A stretch of 10,796 nt of DNA from DASQFI01 sp050264575 (GTDB lineage Bacteria > Acidobacteriota > Vicinamibacteria > Vicinamibacterales > SCN-69-37): NCBI GenBank assembly GCA_050264575.1, contig JBLNGH010000345.1, positions 1 to 10,796 of the forward strand. Reading direction: 5' to 3'. This document shows, in pieces, positions 1-5,215 of the stretch. The position numbers were made by a program, and so were the translations under genes. The notes beneath the pieces were generated by a model, which saw only the letters and a program-made list of their open reading frames with translations, did no database searches and had not been told where the DNA came from. Position 1 is the stretch's first letter, and every line of letters starts with the position of its first letter.

Positions 1-61
1 CCATGTGAACCTCCCTGGCTGTCGATCGCGTCACAGGCGCGCAACACGATCGAGGACTGGA

Positions 62-93
62 AACAGCCAATATGATTCGGAATCACGGCTGTT
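62..93. repeat. Inverted repeat upstream of the first permease gene
   Basis: AACAGCC at 62-68 is matched by its exact reverse complement GGCTGTT at 87-93. The 18-base spacer contains a second small inverted repeat, GATTC-G-GAATC (74-84). No T-tract follows, so an intrinsic terminator is not well supported; an operator or a chance hairpin is equally possible. Otherwise positions 1-110 show no gene that I can support. Confidence 0.35.
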
Positions 94-111
94 GCAAGAG
101 CCCAAGCGTCA

Positions 112-196
112 GCCTGGAAGCTCGGAAGCCGGAAGCTCGGAAGACATGATGCTCTGCCTTCCAGGCTCCCTGGCTTCCAGGCTCCCTGGCTTCCAG
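112..196. repeat. GGAAG/CTTCC inverted repeat array
   Basis: The left part is a tandem of a 15-base unit, GGAAGCTCGGAAGCC (116-130) and GGAAGCTCGGAAGAC (131-145). After a spacer of about 12 bases, the right part is a 16-base unit, CTTCCAGGCTCCCTGG, present twice (158-173, 174-189) plus a partial copy (190-196). The right side is broadly the reverse complement of the left: GCCTGGAAGC at 112-121 pairs exactly with GCTTCCAGGC at 173-182. The array ends 24 bases before the permease start and lies in its presumed leader. It has no transposase and looks like an intergenic repeat element of unknown role. Confidence 0.75.
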
Positions 197-220
197 ACTT
201 TGACGATAATTCCCTTAGAG

Positions 221-2626
221 ATGATCGAACTCCGGCACGCTGTCCGCACGCTGCTCTCGGGCCGGATATTCACGCTCGTGGCAATCGTCTGCCTCGCGCT
301 GGCGATCGCCGCCAACACCACGATGTTCTCGGTCTTCGACGCGATGTTCCTGCGGCCGCTGCCGTTCACGGACGCGGATCGCCTCGTCTCGATCGCGGGC
401 CGGCATCCCGAGACCGGCCGGCGCGTGAACCTGACGCTCGACGATCTCCGCGATCTCAGGCCGGCCCTCTCATCGCTCGATGCCATTGCCGCGTACGGCG
501 GACGCACGTTCACGCTGACGGATGGCGGGGAGCCGGAACGGATCGTGGCGCAACAGGTGACGGCTGGTCTCTTCTCAATGCTCGGTGTCTCGCCGCAGCG
601 AGGACGCGAGTTCGAGGCTGCTGACGACCAACTCTCCGCAGCGGGCGTCGCGGTCATCAGCGACTCGCTCTGGCACCGACGGTATCAGGCCGAAACGGCG
701 GCGATCGGGCGGACCATCCGCCTCGACAATCTTCCGTACACGATCGTCGGCATCATGCCGGCGAAATTCAGGTTCCCGAGCCGCAGCGAGCTGTGGATCG
801 CGATGACGCCGTCGCTTGGTGCAGCGGGCGCCGCGTCGCGGGGGATCTCGATCGTGGGCCGGCTGGCGCCGGACATGCCGCTCGAGCAGGCCAACGCCGA
901 GCTGCGATCGCGTGTGCTCCCTGCCGGGCGAGGCTCGCGCGGTCCACGCACGGGATTCGCGCAGAAGTACAGCAGCACCGTCGTCGGCGAAGAGGAACGC
1001 ACGATTACGGCAGCGCTGATGGGCGCGACGACGGTGCTGCTGCTCATCGCGTGCGTCAACGTCGCAAATCTGCTGCTCGCGCGCGGCGCGGGACGCCGCC
1101 GCGAAATCGCGGTGCGTGCGTCTCTGGGCGCCAGCCGCGCGCGCATCGCCCGGCAGTTGCTCGTCGAGTCCGTGCTGCTCGCGCTCGTCGCGGCCGTCGT
1201 CGCGGTGCCGCTCGCCTGGTATGGCATTCGCTGGGTGCACGACGCCGTGCCCCCGACGGAGCCGCTCGGTCCGTACTACGTCGACTGGTCCCTCGACGCC
1301 CGCACGTTCGGCTATGCGCTGACATCGGCGGTCGTTACCGGCGTGATCTTCGGGCTGGCGCCGGCATTCAGTGCGGCGGGGCCGCATCTGCTGAGCCCGC
1401 TTCGCGAGGGCGCCGGCGCCGCGAGCGGGCGCGTGCAGCGTCGCGTCCACAGCGTGCTGATCGTCGTCCAGATGGCGCTCGCGCTCGTGCTGCTCGCCGC
1501 CGCGTCGCTGTTCGTGCGGACGTACGTCGGCCAGCGCGCCATCGAACTAGGCTACGACCCGTCCCGGCTCATGACCTTTCGCGTCTACTTCGCAGGCACG
1601 GGTTACGAATCCGCGGAGACACGCATCCAGGCCGTCGACCGGATTGCCGGAGGTCTTCAGTCGCTGCCGGGCGCGTACGCGGCGACGGTGACCGATCTCG
1701 TCCCGCTCGACGACCAGGGCGGTTCCGACGCGCACGTCGTCATCGAGGGCCGCGCGTCCGAGCCCGGCGGGCGCGAGCCGGCCGTACACTATGCGGGCGT
1801 CGCCGGCCAGTGGCCGGAAACATTCGACGTGCGTCTCATCGCCGGCCGGACGTTCTACGACCACGAGCTCACTCGTGACGCGCCGGTGGCGCTGGTCAAC
1901 GCGAAACTCGCGGCGACCTTCTGGCCCGGCGAAAACGCGATCGGCCGGCGCTTCCGCTTTGCGGACGAAGCCACGAATCCGTGGTTCACGGTCGTCGGTG
2001 TCGTGCCCGACATCCGTACGGTGAAGCTCGACGAAAGCGAAGGAACGCCGCCGACGGCGTACGTCCCGCACCGCTTCATCTCCACGCGCAACTACGGCAT
2101 CGTCGTCCGCAGCCGCCACGAGCCGGGCTCGGTCGTGTCAGACGTCCGCGCCGCCGTGCGCGCCGTCGATCCCTCGCTGGCGCTGTTCGATGTCTATCCG
2201 ATGGAACAGGTCCGCTGGCTGAGCTACTGGATGTACGTGATGTGGGGGACGATGTTCGGCGTGTTCGGGCTGATTGCGCTCGTCATGGCGGCGGTCGGCG
2301 TCTACGGGGTCGTGTTCTACACGGTCTCGCAACGCACACGGGAGATTGGGCTGCGCGTGGCGCTCGGGGCGCGTCGGGCGCAGGTCGTCGCGCCGATGAT
2401 GCGGCAGGTCGGCGTGCTGTCGGCGATTGGTCTCGCGATCGGGCTTGTCGGCGCAATCGCCGTGACCCCGTTCGTCGGGAGTCTGCTTCTCAATCTGTCA
2501 CCGCACGATCCGGCGAGCTTTGCCGCGGTGTCGATCGTGCTCGCTATTGCTGCGCTGACCGCAACGTGGGTTCCCGCGTGGCAGGCCTCAGCGGTCGACC
2601 CTATGATCGCGCTGCGTGATCAATAG
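221..2626 (+). CDS. ADOP-family duplicated orphan permease (FtsX/MacB type)
   Basis: Inner-membrane permease of about 801 residues with two MacB_PCD/FtsX units in one chain, the layout of the acidobacterial duplicated orphan permeases (ADOP). Residues 14-40 form the first membrane helix (GRIFTLVAIVCLALAIAANT, then a FSVFDAMFLRPLPF motif). A periplasmic region follows to about 265. The first FtsX block (about 266-400) contains VNVANLLLARG and REIAVRASLGASRARI. A new helix near 410-430 starts the second half. A second periplasmic region follows, and the final FtsX block (about 673-801) has REIGLRVALGARRAQV and ends in DPMIALRDQ. The ATG at 221 is chosen because the ELRHAVRTLL start fits the family. 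The frame is open back to position 5, but that extension translates the GGAAG repeats. The Shine-Dalgarno is weak (TTAGAG). A GATAAT lies at 205-210 without a clear -35. The substrate is unknown, and no ATPase gene lies in the window. Confidence 0.93.
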   Translation: MIELRHAVRTLLSGRIFTLVAIVCLALAIAANTTMFSVFDAMFLRPLPFTDADRLVSIAGRHPETGRRVNLTLDDLRDLRPALSSLDAIAAYGGRTFTLTDGGEPERIVAQQVTAGLFSMLGVSPQRGREFEAADDQLSAAGVAVISDSLWHRRYQAETAAIGRTIRLDNLPYTIVGIMPAKFRFPSRSELWIAMTPSLGAAGAASRGISIVGRLAPDMPLEQANAELRSRVLPAGRGSRGPRTGFAQKYSSTVVGEEERTITAALMGATTVLLLIACVNVANLLLARGAGRRREIAVRASLGASRARIARQLLVESVLLALVAAVVAVPLAWYGIRWVHDAVPPTEPLGPYYVDWSLDARTFGYALTSAVVTGVIFGLAPAFSAAGPHLLSPLREGAGAASGRVQRRVHSVLIVVQMALALVLLAAASLFVRTYVGQRAIELGYDPSRLMTFRVYFAGTGYESAETRIQAVDRIAGGLQSLPGAYAATVTDLVPLDDQGGSDAHVVIEGRASEPGGREPAVHYAGVAGQWPETFDVRLIAGRTFYDHELTRDAPVALVNAKLAATFWPGENAIGRRFRFADEATNPWFTVVGVVPDIRTVKLDESEGTPPTAYVPHRFISTRNYGIVVRSRHEPGSVVSDVRAAVRAVDPSLALFDVYPMEQVRWLSYWMYVMWGTMFGVFGLIALVMAAVGVYGVVFYTVSQRTREIGLRVALGARRAQVVAPMMRQVGVLSAIGLAIGLVGAIAVTPFVGSLLLNLSPHDPASFAAVSIVLAIAALTATWVPAWQASAVDPMIALRDQ

Positions 2627-2637
2627 CAGCGCGGTGT

Positions 2638-2943
2638 CAATTTGAAATCTGTAATCGGGGAATCTTCAATCTGAATTGCAATCTGAAATCGGGGAATCTG
2701 CAATCTATCGGAAATCGGGAATCTATCGACAATCGGTAATCGGAGAATCGGAGAATCGGTAATCGAGAATCGAGAATCGAGAATCGGGATCCATCGAGAA
2801 TCGGCCGATTTCGCAGGTCCCGATTGCGGAGATTCGCCGATTGCAGGATTACCGATAGATTCAAGATTCCCCGATAGATTGCAGATTGCCGGATTTCAGA
2901 TTGCCGATCGAGATTGCAGATTCCCAGATTGCAGATTTCAGAT
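2638..2943. repeat. AATC/GATT repeat array with inverted halves
   Basis: About 300 bases are built almost wholly from degenerate 7-8 base units. On the left side these read AATCNG on the plus strand, for example three AATCGAG copies from 2761. On the right side they are the reverse complement, GATTGCAGATT-like. The switch occurs near the palindrome AATCGGCCGATT (2799-2810). The arms are alignable over distance: 2683-2711 and the reverse complement of 2871-2899 agree at 27 of 29 positions by eye. AT content is clearly higher than in the flanking genes. The array separates the first permease from the thioredoxin gene and overlaps the end of the latter. There are no unique spacers, so it is not a CRISPR. 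The origin and role are unknown. Confidence 0.85.
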
Positions 2944-3250
2944 GGACACGGACGCGCGCGCCAGCGCCCACCTCACGCAGAGTTCTTTCATCCGATCGAA
3001 GTTCCTGGTGGTCGACGAAATACCGGTCGAGCGTCTGGCACCAGCCGCACCACTCGCCTCCGACATCTAGAATGACGCGCCGGTTCGTGCGACGCGCTTC
3101 GGCCAGCGCCGCCTGAATGTCCTGGGCGGCGTCACGTTTGGGATCGTACTTCGCGTCAGGCGCCGGGACTGATGGAGCCGCCTGACATGCGACCGGCATT
3201 GCCAGCGTAAGCAAGGCGGAGAGCGCCACTGCGCCGTGAATCCCGCACAT
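2861..3250 (-). CDS. Truncated secreted thioredoxin-family protein, probably a broken gene
   Basis: The 129-residue product begins with a Sec-type signal peptide (hydrophobic stretch about 7-24, likely cut near CQA-AP). Residues 35-85 match the first half of a periplasmic thioredoxin-like domain (YDPKRD...VILDVGGEWCGWCQTLDRYF), with the redox pair C68-G-W-C71. What normally follows, the central strand, the cis-proline loop and the last helix, is absent. From about residue 86 the sequence no longer resembles the family. Residues 105-129 (KSAIWESAIS...) are translated directly from the AATC/GATT repeat array, and the stop codon lies inside it. The likely reading is a disulfide-handling protein truncated by repeat insertion or expansion. 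The CxxC is intact, but a complete fold is unlikely. The ATG at 3250 follows a GGGGGGA purine run. The gene diverges from the response regulator. Confidence 0.7.
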   Translation of the reverse strand: MCGIHGAVALSALLTLAMPVACQAAPSVPAPDAKYDPKRDAAQDIQAALAEARRTNRRVILDVGGEWCGWCQTLDRYFVDHQELRSDERTLREVGAGARVRVHLKSAIWESAISIGNLKSGNLQSIGES

Positions 3251-3302
3251 GGGTCCCCCCTGGTTGGAAGATTGGACGCGTACACTTGGACACCGGCCGG
3301 CA

Positions 3303-3337
3303 CGTTCAGGCTCCGTTCAGGTCGGGTTCCGTAGTAC
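3303..3337 (+). promoter_or_regulatory. Tandem GTTCAG response-regulator site and promoter
   Basis: GTTCAG occurs at 3304-3309 and 3315-3320, an 11-base period typical of direct-repeat sites bound by OmpR/PhoP-family dimers. A -10-like TAGTAC lies at 3332-3337, 11 bases after the second half-site, so the site would overlap the -35 position as in activated promoters. The regulator's ATG is at 3351, which leaves a very short leader. The same arrangement recurs at 5023-5057. Autoregulation by the adjacent regulator is inferred from the repeat geometry and position. Confidence 0.6.
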
Positions 3338-3350
3338 CGGGATCGAACGC

Positions 3351-4013
3351 ATGCGTGTACTCGTCGTCGAAGACGAAGCGACGCTGGCCGGGCAGCTCTC
3401 GGCCGCCCTCCACGAAGCGGGGTATGCCGTCGACTCGGCCGCCGACGGCGCGCAGGCCGAGTTCATGGGGCAGACCGAGCCCTACGACGCGGTGATTCTC
3501 GACTTGGGTCTTCCCGGCATGGGCGGTCTCACCGTGCTGCGGCGTTGGCGCGAAGCGGGCATGACCGTGCCCGTGTTGATCCTGACGGCGCGCGACAGCT
3601 GGCACGAGAAGGTCCAGGGGATCGACGGCGGCGCCGACGACTACGTCACCAAGCCGTTCCGGGTCGAGGAAGTCCTGGCGCGCGTGCGCGCGCTGGTGCG
3701 GCGCGCGGCAGGCCACGTCTCGCCCGAGCTGCGATGGGGCTCGATCATCCTGGATCCGCGGCTGGCGCGCGTGACGCGATCCGGCGTCCCGGTGAAGCTC
3801 ACGAGCCACGAGTTCCGCGTGCTCGCGTATCTCATGCATCATCGGTCTCGCGTGGTCCCGCAATCGGAGCTGATGGAACACATCTACGCTCGCGGCGACG
3901 ATCGTGATTCCAATACCGTCGAAGTGTTCATCGCGAGGCTGCGCCGCAAGCTCGGCGCCGATCTCATCGTCACCGTCCGCGGTCTCGGCTACCGGATTGG
4001 AGATTCCGCCTGA
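3351..4013 (+). CDS. OmpR/PhoP-family response regulator
   Basis: The protein has 220 residues, normal for the family. The receiver domain (1-115) has the acidic pocket E7/D8, phosphoacceptor D51 in VILDLGLPGM, the switch residue T79 in LILTARD, and K101 in YVTKPF. A winged-helix DNA-binding domain (about 125-217) follows, with recognition helix DSNTVEVFIARLRRKL and the closing wing TVRGLGYRI. It should be phosphorylated by the kinase encoded immediately downstream, with which it overlaps by one base (TGATG at 4011-4015). ATG 3351 is chosen because MRVLVVEDEA is the canonical start; the upstream extension of the frame would run through the promoter repeats. The wing and recognition-helix sequence resemble PhoP/QseB-type regulators. 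The GTTCAG tandem sites at 3304 and 5024 are its probable targets. Confidence 0.95.
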   Translation: MRVLVVEDEATLAGQLSAALHEAGYAVDSAADGAQAEFMGQTEPYDAVILDLGLPGMGGLTVLRRWREAGMTVPVLILTARDSWHEKVQGIDGGADDYVTKPFRVEEVLARVRALVRRAAGHVSPELRWGSIILDPRLARVTRSGVPVKLTSHEFRVLAYLMHHRSRVVPQSELMEHIYARGDDRDSNTVEVFIARLRRKLGADLIVTVRGLGYRIGDSA

Positions 4014-4993
4014 TGGCGTTCGGCTCGCTGCGCGCTCGTGTCCTCATTGGTTTCGTGCTCTGGTCGGTGGGACTGCTCGCGGTCTCTCACGTCGTCCTGC
4101 TGTGGTTATCGGTGCATTTTCCGGGGCTGCGATGGCTGATCCACAGCGTGCTCCTGCTCTCGACCGCGATCGCGTGCATGGTCGCGGGATTCGTGCAGGT
4201 GCGTCGCGGCCTGGCGCCGTTTCAATGGCTGCGCTCGCGGTTGGCGACGGTCCGCGACGGATCGGCGGCGCGTCTCGAAGGCCGGTATCCGGCTGAAGTG
4301 CAGCCGCTCGTGCAGGATCTCAATTCGATGCTCGAGCACAACGAGCAGGCAGTCCGCCGCGCCCGCGCGCAGGCCGCGGATCTGGCCCACGGGCTCAAGA
4401 CGCCGCTGGCGGTGCTCGCGCACGAGGCCGAGCGGCTGCGCGCCGCCGGTCATGCGGACGCAGCGGCGGCCATCAGCCAGCAGGTCGATCGGATGCAGCG
4501 TCAGCTCGACTATCACCTGGCGCACGCCCGGGCGGCGGCGTCGGGCGCGACGCCGGGAGCGCGCTGCGCGGTCCACGAGAGCGCGTCCGGACTCGCCCGC
4601 GCGCTGGCGCGGCTCCACGCCGATCGCGGCGTGACCATCGATCTCGACGTCGCGCGCGATCACGTCGTGCGCGGACGCCGCGAAGATGTCGACGAGATGC
4701 TCGGCAATCTGCTCGACAACGCCTGCAAGTGGGCGAAGAGCCGCGTCCGCGTCGAATCGCACGACGCCGATGGCGTCGTCACGATTGTGGTCGACGATGA
4801 CGGACCGGGTTTGGATCCGTCGATGCGTGACGCGGTGCTCCAACGCGGGGTGCGGGCGGATCAGGGCGCGCCCGGGTCCGGTCTCGGTCTGGCGATCGTT
4901 CGCGACCTCGCGGACCTGCACGGCGGTGCGATCGCGCTGGATGCCTCGCCATTGGGCGGCTTGCGAGCGATGCTGACCCTCCAAGTCGCCTAA
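4013..4993 (+). CDS. PhoQ-like sensor histidine kinase with a minimal periplasmic loop
   Basis: The protein has 326 residues. Two membrane helices lie at about 10-32 and 42-63, separated by only about nine residues (SVHFPGLRW), so there is no periplasmic sensor domain. A linker, possibly HAMP-like, runs from 64 to 115 (RRGLAPFQWLRSRL, RYPAEVQPLVQDLN). The phosphoacceptor is H126 in ADLAHGLKTPLAVL, the HGLKTP form seen in PhoQ-type kinases rather than HELRTP. The ATPase domain shows the N-box (N232, N236 in GNLLDNACKWA), the G1 box DDDGPG (261-266) and the G2 box GSGLGLAI (288-295). All catalytic motifs are intact. It is translationally coupled to the regulator gene by a TGATG overlap. PhoQ itself has a large acidic periplasmic sensor, so the signal here must be sensed in the membrane, in the cytoplasm or through a partner protein. 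The downstream small membrane protein and permease are candidate partners. Confidence 0.93.
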   Translation: MAFGSLRARVLIGFVLWSVGLLAVSHVVLLWLSVHFPGLRWLIHSVLLLSTAIACMVAGFVQVRRGLAPFQWLRSRLATVRDGSAARLEGRYPAEVQPLVQDLNSMLEHNEQAVRRARAQAADLAHGLKTPLAVLAHEAERLRAAGHADAAAAISQQVDRMQRQLDYHLAHARAAASGATPGARCAVHESASGLARALARLHADRGVTIDLDVARDHVVRGRREDVDEMLGNLLDNACKWAKSRVRVESHDADGVVTIVVDDDGPGLDPSMRDAVLQRGVRADQGAPGSGLGLAIVRDLADLHGGAIALDASPLGGLRAMLTLQVA

Positions 4994-5000
4994 CGCGGCT

Positions 5001-5057
5001 GCTGAACGGCGGCTGAACGCTGCGTTCAGGATCCGTTCAGTGACGCTTTCCTACGAT
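5001..5057 (+). promoter_or_regulatory. Paired tandem GTTCAG operators and promoter for the small-protein/permease unit
   Basis: GTTCAG at 5024-5029 and 5035-5040 repeats with an 11-base period, and a -10-like TACGAT starts 11 bases later (5052-5057). The 18 bases at 5023-5040 match those at 3303-3320 in all but one position. Just upstream, GCTGAAC at 5001-5007 and 5012-5018 is the same tandem site on the opposite strand, so four half-sites form a back-to-back arrangement eight bases after the kinase stop codon. The rightward site is placed to activate transcription of the small membrane protein and second permease. The leftward site points into the kinase gene and may aid cooperative binding. 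The binding protein is inferred to be the adjacent regulator. Confidence 0.65.
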
Positions 5058-5077
5058 GGCTTCGCATCGACGAAGCC
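5058..5077. repeat. Perfect 7-base inverted repeat before the small ORF
   Basis: GGCTTCG (5058-5064) and CGAAGCC (5071-5077) flank a six-base loop. The repeat begins directly after the -10-like TACGAT and ends at the base before the ATG at 5078. It could be a second operator overlapping the transcription start, or a leader hairpin that occludes the ribosome site of the small ORF. Confidence 0.45.
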
Positions 5078-5215
5078 ATGTCACGACTTCCATCCAAGCG
5101 ACTGATCCTGGGCATCATCCTCTTCATCATCGCCGCCGTGGCGATTCGGTACTTTTCCGGATCACTGATGGCCGGGCTGCGATCGCTGCACGGGGCGGGC
5201 GGACCGGCGCACTGA
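5078..5215 (+). CDS. Small single-span membrane protein, 45 residues, unrecognised family
   Basis: I do not recognise this protein. The reading frame ATG 5078 to TGA 5213-5215 gives 45 residues. The N-terminus is basic (MSRLPSKR), followed by a strongly hydrophobic helix at 9-23 (LILGIILFIIAAVAI). A tail with two Arg and a Gly-rich end follows. By the positive-inside rule the N-terminus should be cytoplasmic. Support for it being a gene: it starts about 20 bases after a well-placed -10 element behind the tandem GTTCAG operator. Its stop overlaps the permease start by one base (TGATG, 5213-5217), as at the regulator/kinase junction, and the permease has no visible Shine-Dalgarno of its own. 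A modest GACGAAG precedes the ATG. It may be a permease subunit or a kinase modulator, or just a coupling leader peptide. The function is inferred from context only. Confidence 0.6.
   Translation: MSRLPSKRLILGIILFIIAAVAIRYFSGSLMAGLRSLHGAGGPAH

Noticed and set aside
205..210. GATAAT as a -10 promoter element for the first permease
   Set aside because: It is a good hexamer match, but no -35 is visible at the right distance and the leader would be only a few bases; kept only as a note in the gene entry.
5..220. N-terminal extension of the first permease to position 5 or to the ATGs at 146/149
   Set aside because: The extension has no family similarity and translates the GGAAG/CTTCC repeats; the family N-terminus begins at 221.
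793..1878. Plus-strand open frame of 361 codons within the first permease gene
   Set aside because: Arg/Ala-rich out-of-frame translation without motifs, fully inside a well-supported permease gene.
2637..2864. Minus-strand frame of 75 codons across the AATC array
   Set aside because: It is a translation of the repeats (recurrent SRFP/RLPI-like strings); there is no independent sign of coding.
2638..2943. CRISPR array
   Set aside because: Units are only 7-8 bases, vary, are directly adjacent without unique spacers, and reverse strand midway; no cas genes are present.
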